From positions 62,001 through 126,000 of the forward strand of contig CAVPXC010000032.1 in the NCBI GenBank assembly GCA_963709505.1: a stretch of DNA of 64,000 nucleotides. The letters are read 5' to 3'. A program made the translations under genes and the position numbers. This DNA is from CAVPXC01 sp963709505. GTDB lineage: Bacteria > Chloroflexota > Anaerolineae > JAAEKA01. Positions 41,517 to 51,726 of this stretch are shown in pieces. Within the stretch, counting starts at the first letter, position 1. Each line of letters starts with the position of its first letter. The notes below the pieces were generated by a model that saw only the letters and a program-made list of their open reading frames with translations, was not told where the DNA came from and searched no databases.

Positions 41517-42970
41517 TTGAATTCTTCACTCGACTCGAATGACGCCGAAATCCATCCCTCAGGGCCCGATCTAACGATCGATCAGTTGCCCGAACGCCTG
41601 CGTGAGGCGGTCGCGCGCGCTGGCTGGACGACGCTCATGCCCGTTCAAGCACGGGCTATTCCCTACTTGCTCGACCGCAAGGACATGATGATCCAGGCCC
41701 GCACCGGCAGCGGCAAGACCGGCGCGTTCTTATTGCCAATGTTGGAGCGCCTTGACCCCGAACGACGCCAGTGCCAGGCGCTGGTTCTCGTGCCCACACG
41801 TGAGCTTGCCCGGCAAGTTTGGCGCGAGGCCGAAATCATATGCGGCGCCGCGGGTCTGCGCACGGTTGCCGTCTATGGCGGCGTGGGCTATGGCGATCAG
41901 AACGATGCGCTGCGTGATGGCGCGCACATTGTCGTCGGTACGCCGGGCCGCGTGCTCGATCACCTGCTCAGGCGCACGCTATCGCTCGACCATCTGAGGA
42001 TGCTGGTCTTCGACGAGGCCGATCGCATGATGTCGATGGGCTTCTACCCCGACATGATCCGCGTACAGCGCTATTTGCCCAACCGAGCCATCCATTCCTG
42101 CATGTTTTCGGCGACTTTTCCATCCTATGTCATTAGGACCGCGCAGCAGTTCATGCGCGATCCGGAGTTCTTGACCCTCAGTAGCGACCATGTCCATGTC
42201 ACCGACACCGAGCACATCTTTTATATCGTGCCTGGCATGGACAAAGACCGCGCGCTAATCCGCTTGATCGAAGTCGAAAACCCGGCCTCGGCGATCATCT
42301 TCTGCAACACCAAAGTCAAAGTGCACTACGTGACCGTCGTGTTACAGCGTTTTGGCTACGACGCGGACGAGTTGAGCGCCGATCTATCGCAAAAGGATCG
42401 CGAGCTCGTCCTGGAACGGGTGCGCAAAGGGACGTTGCGCTTCTTGGTGGCGACCGACGTGGCCGCGCGTGGGCTAGACATTCCCGATCTGTCGCACGTG
42501 GTGCAATACGAGTTGCCCGAAGACATCGAAGGGTATATCCACCGCGCTGGGCGGACTGGCCGCGCGGGCGCGACCGGTGTCGCGATCTCGTTGGTGAGCC
42601 CGACGAGCGATTTGCTCTCAACCGCATCGCAAAGCATTACAGCATCGACATGCAAGAGCAGCCCTTGCCGAGCGATGCTGATGTCGAGGTCGTGGTTGCC
42701 GAACGGGTGACGGCCTTGCTGGAGGCACGTTTGCGCGAGCGCGACAAATTGCAGACCGAGCGCAGCCGGCGCCTGGTGCCACTCGCCCGCAGCCTGGCCG
42801 AAAACGAGGATGAGTCGGACATCATTGCGATGCTGCTGGACGACTACTACCAGCAGATGCTGCACGCGCCGGTGCCGCAGCCTACCAACACCCTACCAGT
42901 TGCGCAGCCGCGGCAGCCGGACCCGGACAGTGGCCGTCGCCGGAGCCCCTCGCCGGCGGTAGGACGTACA
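41517..42970 (+). CDS. DEAD-box RNA helicase, one frameshift
   Basis: Motifs in order: Q-motif region (MPVQARAIPYLL), I ARTGSGKT, Ia PTRELARQV, GG, Ib TPGRVLDHL, II VFDEADRM, III FSATF, IV SAIIFCNT, V ATDVAARGLDIP, VI HRAGRTGR. The frame switches near 42612; the C-terminal continuation (NRIAKHYSIDMQEQPLPSDADVE... LLDDYYQQML) is in the next frame. The stop cannot be set exactly because another indel seems to lie near 42960. The start is TTG 41517. It remodels RNA, probably in ribosome assembly or decay. It begins 15 bases after pyrK. Confidence 0.85.
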
Positions 42971-42976
42971 AAAGTC

Positions 42977-43066
42977 AATCGGTCCGGTCTTCGGCGACCG
43001 GACCGATTTGAATATGGCAATCTCGTTAAAGCAAAATCGGTCCGGTCGCCGAAGACCGGACCGATT
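42977..43066. repeat. Paired palindromes (GGTCCGGTCTTCGG)
   Basis: Two 32-base palindromic hairpins at 42977-43008 and 43035-43066. The second is the exact reverse complement of the first, so they can pair with each other or fold separately. They lie between the convergent helicase and esterase genes and may act as terminators, though without T-runs. Confidence 0.75.
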
Positions 43067-43084
43067 ATTGGGGTGGGGAGTTTT

Positions 43085-44444
43085 TCAATCTGGCCAACCC
43101 CACTCCGAAGCGAAACGCTGCACGTCGACGATCGTGATGCGTTGATCGCCGTCCACGTCAAAACGGGGGTCATAGGCTGGATCGCCAGGCTCGGTCTGCC
43201 AGGCGAGGGCCACGGCTTGAATATCCTGTGCATTCACCTGGCCATCGCAGGCTGCCGGCGCCACGTCGAAGTCGTAACAGGGCACGTCCAGCACCGGCAA
43301 GGTCAGGGACTGGTGCTCGTTGCCGGCCGTATCTCGGCTGCGGAGGACGTACTCAAATTGGCCGGCCGGCAGGCCGCTGTCCACATAGCTGCCGGTCATC
43401 GCGGGGGTGGCGATGAGCTGGCCGTTGGGGTTCGGGAGCTGGCGGCGGTAGATCGCGTAGCCAGCTAGCGGAGATACAGGATAGGGCTGCCAGGTCAGGC
43501 CGACCGTGCCGCCGCTGATGGCGACCTGGGCGCTGGCGTTGCGGGGTTCGGTGTTGCGGGCTGTGGCGGAGGTCAGCCGGCCCGCGGCCAGGTCGGCGGC
43601 CAGACCGTCACCGTGGATGTAGTAGAAATAGCCCGTGTCGCCTTGGAGGTAGTACTTGAGCCAGCTGACCGCGTAGCGACGCCAGATCTGGCGGCGGGCG
43701 TCGCTGGCGCCTCCGCAGGTGATCGTGCACAAGAAGTTGGTGGGGTCTTCGAAATCGCAATGGGTGGCACTGGCGACCACGTATTGGGCCTTTTGCGCGG
43801 CGACAGTGGGCGAGATACACTTGCTGGTAGCTGGCGCTGGCGTTGCAACTGCTGCCCGGCGCCGCAACCCAGGCTGAGGGCATGGTCAGACCAGCGCCCA
43901 GCGCGTTCGGGTCGGCGCCCTGGCCTGGCACTGGGTCGAGCGGCATGATGGCCTTGATGCGGCTGTCCTGCCCGGCCGCGACCCAGGTCGCCATGCCGCC
44001 GGCCGAATGGCCCAGCACGCCGAAGCGGCTCACGTCGATTTGGTTGTGGAAGCGTGAGGCGGGGGCAACGTTTTCCGCCTCCATCCAGTCCAGTGCAGCG
44101 CTGATCTGAGCAGCCCAGGCGTCGAAATCGGGCGAGAGCGGGTTGGGAAAATCCACTGTCACGACGATGGTGCCGTGCGAGGCCAGGAAGGCGCCGTTGT
44201 TGGCGTGCTGCGCCCGTGTGCGGGCGAAGCCATGTCCCACCACCAGACCGGGAAACGGTCCGCCGGCTGCCATAACACCAGCGACGCCGGGGTAGAAAAC
44301 GGTTGCGCCGAGCGATTGCAGGGTGAAGCTGAACTGATCGACCGGAAATGGTCCAGGCAGGCCAGGGTCGGGTGGGGTGCTTTGGGCAAGTCCTGGTGCG
44401 GGGACGATTGAGGCAGCAAGGAAGACGACAATCAATGCGCTCAT
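43085..44444 (-). CDS. Secreted alpha/beta-hydrolase (esterase) with FnIII-like and dockerin domains, one frameshift
   Basis: Signal peptide MSALIVVFLAASIVPAPGLAQ from ATG 44444. The catalytic domain resembles dienelactone-hydrolase/polyester-hydrolase lipases: PFPGLVVGHGFARTRAQH, nucleophile Ser in VLGHSAGGMATW, Asp near LDPVPGQG, and His in ASATHCDFED after a frame switch near 43797. A fibronectin-III-like module (GTVGLTWQPYPVSPLAGYAIYR) and a dockerin-type C-terminus (DGQVNAQDIQAVALAW and DVDGDQRITIVDVQRFA) follow. It probably hydrolyses extracellular esters. The coding start adjoins a dispersed repeat. Confidence 0.82.
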
Positions 44445-44452
44445 GACCTGTT

Positions 44453-44537
44453 TTGAAAATTCCCGAACAAGTTCGGGAGTCCTGCGTGCACACCGGACTC
44501 CTCGACTTGTCGAGGAATTCTCATCCATCGGGGTGCC
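44453..44537 (+). repeat. Dispersed three-hairpin element, copy A
   Basis: TTGAAAATTCCCGAACAAGT leads into two hairpins (CCCGAACAAGTTCGGG and CTCCTCGACTTGTCGAGGA) joined by GCACACCGGA, then TCATCCATCGGGGTGCC. About 85 bases match copy B at 55327-55411 (opposite strand) with a handful of changes. It also provides the last codons of the GNAT gene. Confidence 0.8.
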
Positions 44538-45057
44538 GGCAGGCCGGCCCGGTGGCTGTCTTGTTTTCATGTATCGCCTCATCCGGTAATATGAAGTTGG
44601 CGGCGTCAGGCCGCTCCTCCCAGTCGAGCTTGGCGTAGAAGCGGCGTTGATACGACTCCCTGTCGCGCATGTTGATCAGCGACAGCCGGGTACAGCCGCG
44701 TGCTTGGGCCTCTTGCTTGACGCTTTCCAGCAGCTGTGTGCCAATCCCCTGCCCGCGTGCCGCATCGTCAATAAATAGCTCGGAGACGAAACCCTCCGGA
44801 CCGGGCATAAAAAGGTAAGGAAGCCAGTGAACGGCCACATAGCCGACGATTCGATCAGGCGCTGTCACGGCAACGAGGACCGTATGGCTGCCATCTGCGA
44901 GGCAAGAATTTAGATGTTTACCCACCCGTTGTTGGATGGCGTCCGTGGACAGCCCTTCGAAGTGGTGTTGAAAGGTGCCAAGGCGCACGATCAAATCGGC
45001 GATGCCGCCGGCATCGTCGGGCTGTGCTGCGCGGATTTGCGGTGTGAAATCGGTCAT
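44521..45057 (-). CDS. GNAT-family N-acetyltransferase
   Basis: 178 residues. The acetyl-CoA-binding motif is ELFIDDAARGQGIGTQLLESVKQEA (R/Q-x-x-G-x-G/A); SLINMRDRESYQRRFYAKLDW gives the C-terminal strand and helix. Substrate unknown. The final residues (HENKTATGPACRHPDG) are encoded by the dispersed repeat, so the natural end was probably earlier. It starts where the methyltransferase gene stops (45057), so the pair is co-translated. Confidence 0.8.
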   Translation of the reverse strand: MTDFTPQIRAAQPDDAGGIADLIVRLGTFQHHFEGLSTDAIQQRVGKHLNSCLADGSHTVLVAVTAPDRIVGYVAVHWLPYLFMPGPEGFVSELFIDDAARGQGIGTQLLESVKQEAQARGCTRLSLINMRDRESYQRRFYAKLDWEERPDAANFILPDEAIHENKTATGPACRHPDG

Positions 45058-45839
45058 CAGATACCCTTTGGCTTGAGCGCACGCGTCGCTATGAACGTCG
45101 CGATGTGGCGATCCAGTACGAAGTCCAGCCAGCGATCCTCATAGAAGCCGGCGATCAGGAACCCCGCGTCGATCTGCCCGCCGATCTGGTCGTCCAGCGA
45201 GTGCCCGAATTCCATCGGCGAGCCTTCGTCGATCAGCCGTTGACGCTCTTCATCGCTCGTGCTGGTCAGGTCGGAGAAGGGGATGGCGTATTTGACTTCC
45301 AGCACCCCCTCTTCGTCAGCCTTGCGGATGTCGAAGATGTACGTGACCGGGTTCAGGAAGCCGGCCAGGATGCTGCCGCCGGGCCGCAGTACACGAAACG
45401 CTTCCTGCCAAACCGGACGGATCTCCGGTACGAACAGATTGGAGACCGGGTGGACGATCAGGTCGAAGCTGGCGTCGGCGAAGACGGACAGGTCGCGCAT
45501 ATCCCCCTCGACCGTACGGATGGCCAGATGATCGCGGCCGGCGACGTAGCGATCCTGAGCCAGCTGGCGGGGCGAGTTGTCGAAGACGGTGACCGTTGCG
45601 CCGGTCGCGGCTAGAACCGGTCCCTGCTGCCCGCCGCCCGATGCCAGGCAGAGCACGTCGACGCCGTGCAGGTCGGCAGGGAACCACGTGCGGGGCACAG
45701 GGATGGTCGGGGTCAGGATGATGTGCCATTCGCCGCGGCGGGCCGCCGCTGTCACTTCTGGGGTGACCGGGATCGACCACTCGCTTTTGTCTTCCACCGC
45801 CTTGTCCCAGGCAATGCGGTTGTGGGAGCGTACGTCCAA
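45057..45839 (-). CDS. Class I SAM-dependent methyltransferase
   Basis: About 260 residues. Motif I is VDVLCLASGGGQQGPVLAATGATVTVFDNS, motif II EGDMRDLSVFADASFDLIVHPVS, and motif III RVLRPGGSILAGF. The start is set at TTG 45839 (MDVRSHNRIAWDKAVED) because GGAGG lies 7 bases upstream; the frame is open to GTG 45866. Target not identifiable. It is upstream of and touching the GNAT gene. Confidence 0.82.
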   Translation of the reverse strand: MDVRSHNRIAWDKAVEDKSEWSIPVTPEVTAAARRGEWHIILTPTIPVPRTWFPADLHGVDVLCLASGGGQQGPVLAATGATVTVFDNSPRQLAQDRYVAGRDHLAIRTVEGDMRDLSVFADASFDLIVHPVSNLFVPEIRPVWQEAFRVLRPGGSILAGFLNPVTYIFDIRKADEEGVLEVKYAIPFSDLTSTSDEERQRLIDEGSPMEFGHSLDDQIGGQIDAGFLIAGFYEDRWLDFVLDRHIATFIATRALKPKGI

Positions 45840-45868
45840 GTGGTTGCCTCCGATGGGTCTTAACACCC

Positions 45869-46462
45869 TTAGGGTCTTAAAACCCCAAGGGTTTGGTCGG
45901 CCTCGCGCCGCAGCAACGAGAAGAAGCGTAGGTCGTGATACTCTCCCTTGAAGAAGGCGTATTCTCTGAGGACCCCTTCTTCGGAGAACCCGAGTTTGCG
46001 CAACAAGAAAGCGGATGCCTCGTTTTCTGGCATCACAAGGGCTTCAATTCGGTTGAGTTGCAGCGTTTCGAAGCCATAGGCCAGCATGGCCCGCAGCGCT
46101 TCGCTCATGTACCCTTGATGCCAATACTCCCGGCCTAGATCATAGCCGATCTCCGCTTTGAAGCCGGCGGCCTGGAAATGGAAGCCGCACGTACCGACGA
46201 AGGCGCGGTCCTGTTTGCGCACGATTCCCCAGCGGATGGCCTGGCCGTGTTTGGTGCGCGCAGCCAGTCGCCGAACCATGGTTTCGGCATCGGCTGGATC
46301 GGTCATCGTTCCCATGTCGTAGTACCGGGTCACCTCGTCGTCGCTAAAAATGGCGTAGAGGGCAGCGGCATCGCTGGGAACGATCTCGCGCAACAGCAGG
46401 CGCTCCGTTTCCAGCCGGGAAAAACTTTGGGCAGCAGTTGTGCCGGCTCGCCGAGTGCTCAT
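45869..46462 (-). CDS. RimJ/RimL-type GNAT acetyltransferase
   Basis: 197 residues: LETERLLLREIVPSDAAALYAIFSDDEV start, GYDLGREYWHQGYMSEALRAMLAYGFE acetyl-CoA motif, NEASAFLLRKLGFSEEGVLRE end, the pattern of ribosomal-protein/antibiotic-type acetyltransferases. Substrate unknown. The last codons fall in a small hairpin before the methyltransferase gene. Confidence 0.85.
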   Translation of the reverse strand: MSTRRAGTTAAQSFSRLETERLLLREIVPSDAAALYAIFSDDEVTRYYDMGTMTDPADAETMVRRLAARTKHGQAIRWGIVRKQDRAFVGTCGFHFQAAGFKAEIGYDLGREYWHQGYMSEALRAMLAYGFETLQLNRIEALVMPENEASAFLLRKLGFSEEGVLREYAFFKGEYHDLRFFSLLRREADQTLGVLRP

Positions 46463-46556
46463 CGGCTCGATCGCTGTTCTGTTGGGAGGGTCAGACAGTG
46501 CACTGTGCTTCTCATGAGGGTATTGTAACCCAGATCAACACCTAAGTCCACATGGC

Positions 46557-47192
46557 TCACCAATCGAAGTATGCCCGATGGTCGCCCCGCCACACACGAT
46601 AGGCTTCCGGGATGCGCTTTGCATGACCGGCGTGCAGGGGACTAGGGAGGTCAGCCTCGGTGAACCAGGCCATGCCGAGCGTCTCGTTGGCGTGACTCGC
46701 AGACGCTACGGGCAGACCATCGTCAAGAGGCCGGCAAAGAAACAGGAAGTGGTAGAGATGATGCGCCGATACCGTTCCGCAGAGCCGGGAGTCATGAATG
46801 CTGGCTAGTGCAACCGGCTCGCAGCGCACGCCGGATTCCTCGAAGGCCTCCCGAACTGCGCCCTCGGCCGCTGTTTCCCCTACCTCTAGCAGACCGCCAG
46901 GCATGGCCCATTGGCCGTTGTCGGCGCGGCGTATCAACAAAATGCGACCGGTTTCGTCGATGATGGCCGCGTCGGCGGTGGAGATAGCGGAAGGTTGGCG
47001 AATGACTGTGGCACGCAGCGGTTCGAGCTGTTCCGGGATCTCGCCGGTTGCCAAGGCAAACATCTCGAGGGCGATGTCCTGAAGCGCTTCGTAGCGCTGG
47101 CGGTGGTAGATATTATCGGCGAACATCAGGCCGACGCTGGAGATATCTCGCAGTCGATCGGCCCATAGCGCAAGCGTTTGTGAGAGTGTCAT
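46557..47192 (-). CDS. NUDIX hydrolase
   Basis: About 211 residues. An N-terminal helical domain (LSQTLALWADRLRDISSVGLMFA...DNIYHRQRYEALQDIALEMFAL), common in ADP-ribose pyrophosphatase-like proteins, is followed by the Nudix box GGLLEVGETAAEGAVREAFEESGV. It hydrolyses nucleoside-diphosphate derivatives; the exact substrate is not determinable. ATG 47192; divergent from the DUF6062 gene. Confidence 0.88.
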   Translation of the reverse strand: MTLSQTLALWADRLRDISSVGLMFADNIYHRQRYEALQDIALEMFALATGEIPEQLEPLRATVIRQPSAISTADAAIIDETGRILLIRRADNGQWAMPGGLLEVGETAAEGAVREAFEESGVRCEPVALASIHDSRLCGTVSAHHLYHFLFLCRPLDDGLPVASASHANETLGMAWFTEADLPSPLHAGHAKRIPEAYRVWRGDHRAYFDW

Positions 47193-47274
47193 GGATAGCC
47201 TCGAGGATTTGGGGTTTTGGATGTCGAATTGTACACTGTGGCCGCGGTCAATCCTGTTTGCGTGGAGGATGCCC

Positions 47275-47970
47275 ATGTCGAAAGAGAGCTTCTACTATCA
47301 GGAGTTGAGGGAGATGCTGCAAAAGCCCGGGTGTCCCGTCTGCCACGTCGGGCGCAAGGTAGCGAATGGTCAGATCGACTCGCTGCTCTATGACAGCGTC
47401 ACCGACAAGGAAAGCCGGGAGAAGCTGGCCGAGTCGATGGGCTTTTGCGGTTTGCACAGTCGTGAGCTGTTGAGCTTCAAGGGCGAGCGGCTCGGCGCGA
47501 CCATCATCGAGTGGGCTGTTCTGCGCGAGGCGCAGCGGCGGCTGCAGCGCAGCGCTCCTGCTGCGGCTCCGGGTATCCGCCAACGCCTGCGCGGTCAAAC
47601 AGCCGGCGAGTTGTCGTTGACGCCGGCTGGGCCGTGTCCGGTTTGCCGGAACCAGGCGGAGTTGGAGACGCGCTCGCTGCGAGAGCTACTGGAGCACTTG
47701 GTGGGCGACCTGGACGAGCCGCTCCAGGCTGCGGGCGGCCTATGCTGGCCGCATCTGGATCTGGCGATGCGCTCGGTAATCGATCCGGCCGAGCATAGTT
47801 CACTCGTCAAGCTGCACAGCGACGTTTGGCAGGTCCTGATCGACCAGATGGGGGAATTTATCCGCAAACGGGATTATCGCTTTAGCGGTGAGACCATCAC
47901 CGACGACGAGACGGCGGCGGTGGAGAAGGCGATCAAGGTGTTGACGGGGGTGTATCCGCCGGTGTCTTGA
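47275..47970 (+). CDS. DUF6062-type cysteine-rich protein
   Basis: 231 residues without signal peptide. Two CPVC motifs (PGCPVCHVGRK near residue 17 and GPCPVCRNQAEL near 120), each followed by a later C-x2-H (MGFCGLHSREL; GLCWPHLDLAM), suggest two zinc or metal sites. Matches what I know as DUF6062, a family common in Chloroflexota and Firmicutes with no known function. ATG 47275 follows GGAGG. Confidence 0.7.
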   Translation: MSKESFYYQELREMLQKPGCPVCHVGRKVANGQIDSLLYDSVTDKESREKLAESMGFCGLHSRELLSFKGERLGATIIEWAVLREAQRRLQRSAPAAAPGIRQRLRGQTAGELSLTPAGPCPVCRNQAELETRSLRELLEHLVGDLDEPLQAAGGLCWPHLDLAMRSVIDPAEHSSLVKLHSDVWQVLIDQMGEFIRKRDYRFSGETITDDETAAVEKAIKVLTGVYPPVS

Positions 47971-47981
47971 AGATCGGGGCA

Positions 47982-48383
47982 CTAACCAACAATTTCCATC
48001 AGCTTTTGCGGACCATGCAGGGTTGCGTTTCGTCCACCGCGCCAGCGAATTTCATACTTGATTTGTGACTTGACTGGGGCGATCAGTACTGGCAGACGTT
48101 CAAATCGCCTGCGAACTCGCTGTTCTAGCTGGGAGACGTCTGGATCATGGTCAACCACCTCTCCCTGATAGATTGCCACATAATGATTCAGATACAGCTC
48201 GACCAATTCTTGATGCAGATCCCAGTAGGCTTGCGTTTCTGCGTGAATTCCTACCCGCTGTAGTTCGTCCAGATAGGATGCCACGGCGGTTTCCAATACT
48301 TTTTCGACGGGCTGTGCCGTCTGCTCCGCCAACTGCTCAAGCTGGTAAACCAAAGCACTCTCTCTCAATACCACGTTTGCCAT
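47982..48383 (-). CDS. Small RHH-like / DUF5678-like protein
   Basis: 133 residues. The N-terminal 40 (VVLRESALVYQLEQLAEQTAQPVEKVLETAVASYL) have the shape of a ribbon-helix-helix antitoxin domain. The following VELYLNHYVAIYQGEVVDHDPD resembles the DUF5678 motif. ATG 48383 follows GGGAGGTG. No toxin gene adjoins. Function unknown; DNA-binding or protein-scaffold roles are both open. Confidence 0.55.
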   Translation of the reverse strand: MANVVLRESALVYQLEQLAEQTAQPVEKVLETAVASYLDELQRVGIHAETQAYWDLHQELVELYLNHYVAIYQGEVVDHDPDVSQLEQRVRRRFERLPVLIAPVKSQIKYEIRWRGGRNATLHGPQKLMEIVG

Positions 48384-48450
48384 CGCAACACCTCCCTAAC
48401 CATTGGTGATTAAAGCTTTGAAGCTGAGTATATCCGTAAGCCCAACAGTG

Positions 48451-49056
48451 TCAAGCGGCGCTGCTGCATTGCTTATCGACTGATCGGATCGCTTCGACCA
48501 GCAACTGATGTTCCATTGCGTGGATGCGCGCCTCCAGGTCATCCACACTGTCTGTAGGAAGGATCGATACCTCGGCGCTGGCGACGACCGGTCCGGCGTC
48601 GACTTCCGGGACGACCCAGTGTACCATCACGCCGGTGTGCTCGATCTCGCCCCGCTGAAAGGCCTCGTAGGCGCGCTGGATGGCGTGGGTGCCGGGGAAC
48701 TGGCCGGGCAAGGCGGGGTGCAAATTGAGCACCTTCATCGGAAAGCAATCCAGAAACGCAGGGCTGAGCACGTGCATCCAGCCGGCCAGCACGATCAAAT
48801 CCGGGCGATAGCCAGCCACCGTCTCGGCCAGGTCGGCGTCGTAGTCGGCGCGCGTCCGTTTGCTGTCCGTGTAGGGTTTGAGGGGATAGTATAGCGTTGG
48901 AACACCGGCGCTCTCGGCGCGCACCAGGCCGTAGGCGTCCTTGCGGTTGGAGATCACTACCTCGATGCGCGCGTCCAGGACGCCGCTTTGGATCGCATCG
49001 AGTATGGCTTGGAGATTGGTACCGCTGCCGGAGATCAAGGCGACGAGTTGTTTCAT
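48451..49056 (-). CDS. purN: Phosphoribosylglycinamide formyltransferase (folate-dependent)
   Basis: 201 residues. LISGSGTNLQAILDAI, formyl-donor loop GWMHVLSPAFLDCF, NLHPALPGQFPG with the catalytic Asn/His, and VPEVDAGPVV with the catalytic Asp. Third step of purine synthesis. ATG 49056; the frame extends upstream into a GTAGGGGC palindrome. Last gene of the purine operon. Confidence 0.92.
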   Translation of the reverse strand: MKQLVALISGSGTNLQAILDAIQSGVLDARIEVVISNRKDAYGLVRAESAGVPTLYYPLKPYTDSKRTRADYDADLAETVAGYRPDLIVLAGWMHVLSPAFLDCFPMKVLNLHPALPGQFPGTHAIQRAYEAFQRGEIEHTGVMVHWVVPEVDAGPVVASAEVSILPTDSVDDLEARIHAMEHQLLVEAIRSVDKQCSSAA

Positions 49057-49086
49057 GAGGAGCCTTTTTGGTATCTTCTCAATTTG

Positions 49087-49146
49087 TAGGGGCGCAGGCC
49101 AGCTCGGCGGTCGCCCTGGCGGGCAGGTGCAAGACCTGCCCCTACC
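49087..49146. repeat. GTAGGGGC palindrome, copy 1
   Basis: GTAGGGGCGCAGGCC facing GCAAGACCTGCCCCTAC, an imperfect hairpin between purM and purN. A second, perfect member lies at 61850-61912. Confidence 0.6.
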
Positions 49147-50168
49147 CCGGATCATCGATCACGCAGACCCGCTCCCCTGCCATCGTTTCGCCCACGAGCC
49201 ATGCATCTTTCAGCATGCCTAGCGCTCGGTTGACCTGATCGGCCGGCAACACGACCAGCATGCCCAGGCCGAGATTGAAGACGTGGGCCATCTCGTGATC
49301 GTCGACGCGGCCGGCGTGCTGGATGAGCTTGAAGAGCGGTGGGAATCGGCCAACTGCCCCGGCGCAGGTGCAGGGCTACGCCGTCGGGCAGGATGCGCGG
49401 CGGGTTGTCGATCAGGCCGCCGCCGGTGATGTGGGCCAGGCCTTTGATGGCCAGGCCAGCCTGCTGCAAGCGCCGTACCTCGGCCAGATAGCAGCGATGT
49501 GGCGCCAGCAGCGCCTGGCCCAGCGGCCGGTCCAGCTCGGGCGGCGTCGCATGCAGGTCCCAGCCCTGAAGTACACGGCGCGCCAGCGAAAAGCCGTTGG
49601 TGTGCAGCCCGGACGATGCCAGCCCAATCACTTGATCCCCTGGCACGATGCCGCTGCCGTCGATGATCCGTGCGCGATCTACCACGCCGACGATCGTACC
49701 TACCAGGTCAAACTCGCCGGGCGCGTACACGCCCGGCATCTCGGCCGTCTCGCCACCCAAGAGCGCACAGCCGGCGGCCAGGCATGCCGTTGCACAGCTT
49801 CGCACGACGCTTGCAACCATTTCGGGGTCGATCTGGCTGCTGGCGATGTAGTCCAGGAAAAACAGCGGTCGCGCGCCTTGCACCAGGATGTCGTTGATGC
49901 AGTGGTTGACGATGTCAAAGCCGATCGTGTCGAAGCGATCCAGCGCCGAAGCGATCTTGGTCTTGGTACCCACGCCGTCGGTGGAGGCCACCAGCACCGG
50001 CCTGTCCAAGCCCTTCAGCGCCGACACGTCGAACAGCCCGCCGAACGCACCGATGCCCAAGAGCACCTCCGGCCCGTAGGTTGCTCGCACCGCGTCTTTC
50101 ATCAACTCGACGGCGCGGGCGCCCGCCTCGAGATCGACGCCAGCTTCTCGATACGATGCAACCGTCAT
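49142..50168 (-). CDS. purM: Phosphoribosylformylglycinamidine cyclo-ligase, one frameshift
   Basis: ATP-grasp-unrelated PurM-fold enzyme making AIR: ASTDGVGTKTKIA, NHCINDILVQGARPLFFLDYIA, LLGGETAEMPGVY, GLASSGLHTNGFSLAR, LAHITGGGLIDNPPRILP. The frame switches near 49365; the other frame supplies the expected ending (GRVDDHEMAHVFNLGLGMLV and so on) up to a stop at 49142. ATG 50168. Confidence 0.9.
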
Positions 50169-50190
50169 GGGGAAGCCTCCTGGTCAAATG

Positions 50191-50310
50191 ACTGGACCTT
50201 TTTTCCGTAAAGGGTCCAGTCTGGTGGTTGACATCAGATCGGACCGTTTGCGGAAAAACGGTCCGATCTCGTGACTTAGATTGGACCTTTTACGGAAAAA
50301 AGGTCCAATC
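50191..50310. repeat. Three consecutive GGACC palindromes
   Basis: Hairpins at 50191-50220, 50236-50269 and 50279-50310, each of form GGACC-NTTT-CGGAAAAA-GGTCC with different outer bases. They separate purD and purM; the third contains the purD stop codon. Same family as 63657-63706 and similar to 42977-43066. Confidence 0.75.
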
Positions 50311-51593
50311 GCGATGGCTCGCACCGATGTCTCGGCGATAGTGTATGCCTTCGAAATGGATCTGGCTCAAGGCTGCGTAGGCACCGTCGATGGCCTGGCT
50401 CAGACTGTCCCTGACGCAGGTAACGGCCAGGACGCGACCACCGTCGGTCAGCAACCGGCCGTCGGTAGTAAGCCTGGTGCCGGCGTGAAAGACGGCCGAG
50501 CCAGGCGCGGCCGAGGCCGCGGCAACACCGCTGATCTCACGGCCTTTGGGATAGCCGCCAGGATAGCCCTCCGACGCGGCCACGACTGTGGCCGCCGCAC
50601 CGGTGCGCCAATGGACCTCGAGACGCCCCAGGGTTCCGTCCAAACAAGCCTCGAAGACATCAGCCAGGTCCCCATCCAGCAGCGGCAGAATGGCCTGGGT
50701 CTCGGGGTCGCCAAAGCGGCAGTTGAACTCCAACGTCTTTGGGCCGGCGGCAGTAAGCATCATACCGGCGTAAATCACGCCGACGAAGGGTGCGCCCTCG
50801 GCGCGCAGCCCGTCGACTGTGGGTTGCAGCACGGTGCGGCGAACCTCATCCAGCAGCGCGGGCGTCATCACGGGCGCCGGCGCATAGGCGCCCATTCCAC
50901 CCGTGTTTGGCCCTCGGTCGCCGTCAAAGACGCGCTTGTGATCCTGAGCCGGCGGCATGATGGAAGGGTTTGCCCATCGCTGAAGGCCAACACCGACGCC
51001 TCCGGTCCCTCCAGCCGCTCTTCGATCACCACCTCATCGCCGGCCGCGCCGAATTCACGCTCGACTATGATCTGGCGTAATGCCGCCTCGGCTTCCTCCG
51101 CTGAAGCCGGCATGATGACTCCTTTGCCCGCCGCCAAACCAGATGCTTTGATCACCACGGGGTAGTCCACCTCTCGCAGATGCGCCTGCGCTGCGTCTAG
51201 CTCGCTGAAGGTGGCATAGCGGGCCGTAGGGATGCCGTGGCGGGCCATGAAAGCCTTCGCAAAAGCCTTGGATGCCTCAATCTGAGCTGCGGCCCGGCTC
51301 GGCCCAAAACAGCGCAGCCCGGCAGCCTGGAAGGCGTTGACGATGCCATCGGCCAGAGGCGCCTCTGGACCGATGATGGTCAGGTCGATGCTGTTTTGCC
51401 GGGCGAAGTCGATCAGGCCGCTGAAATCCGTCTCTTGAAGTGCAACGTTGGCGATTTTGCCGCCAGCCAGTGCCGTGCCGCCGTTGCCCGGCGCCACGAA
51501 CACCCGCTCCACCTCGGGTGACTGCGCCAGCTTCCAGGCGATAGCATGCTCGCGCCCGCCGCGGCCGACGATGAGAATTGTGAGTGTAGCCAT
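50290..51593 (-). CDS. purD: Phosphoribosylamine-glycine ligase, one frameshift
   Basis: GARS, second step of purine synthesis. The N-terminal frame has ILIVGRGGREHAIAWKL, FVAPGNGGT and the ATP-grasp KASGLAAGKGVIM. From about 50960 the other frame carries KRVFDGDRGPNTGGMGAYAP, LEFNCRFGDPETQ and the C-terminus. The last residues (RDWTFFP) are encoded by a GGACC palindrome, so the terminus was altered by repeat insertion. ATG 51593. Confidence 0.92.
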
Positions 51594-51599
51594 GATCTT

Positions 51600-51722
51600 C
51601 CTTCAGACAGAGGAGAGAGGAGGGTGGAGGGTGGAGAGTGGGAGGGTGGAGAGTGGGAGGGTGGCTTTTCGAAGCTTTCCATTCCTCGCTCCGCACTCTC
51701 TACTCTCCACCCTCCACTCTCC
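51600..51722. repeat. GGAGAGTGGAGGGTGG low-complexity repeat
   Basis: Purine-rich tandem-like units GGAGGGTGGAGAGTGG on the left face CTCCACCCTCCACTCTCC on the right, giving a long imperfect hairpin between purF and purD. A short copy of the same sequence lies in frame inside purQ at about 55993-56060. Confidence 0.65.
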
Positions 51723-51726
51723 GACC

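Noticed and set aside
42975..43468. Extension of the helicase frame beyond 42970
   Set aside because: It runs through the paired palindromes and then antisense to the esterase gene; the true stop was probably lost by an indel.
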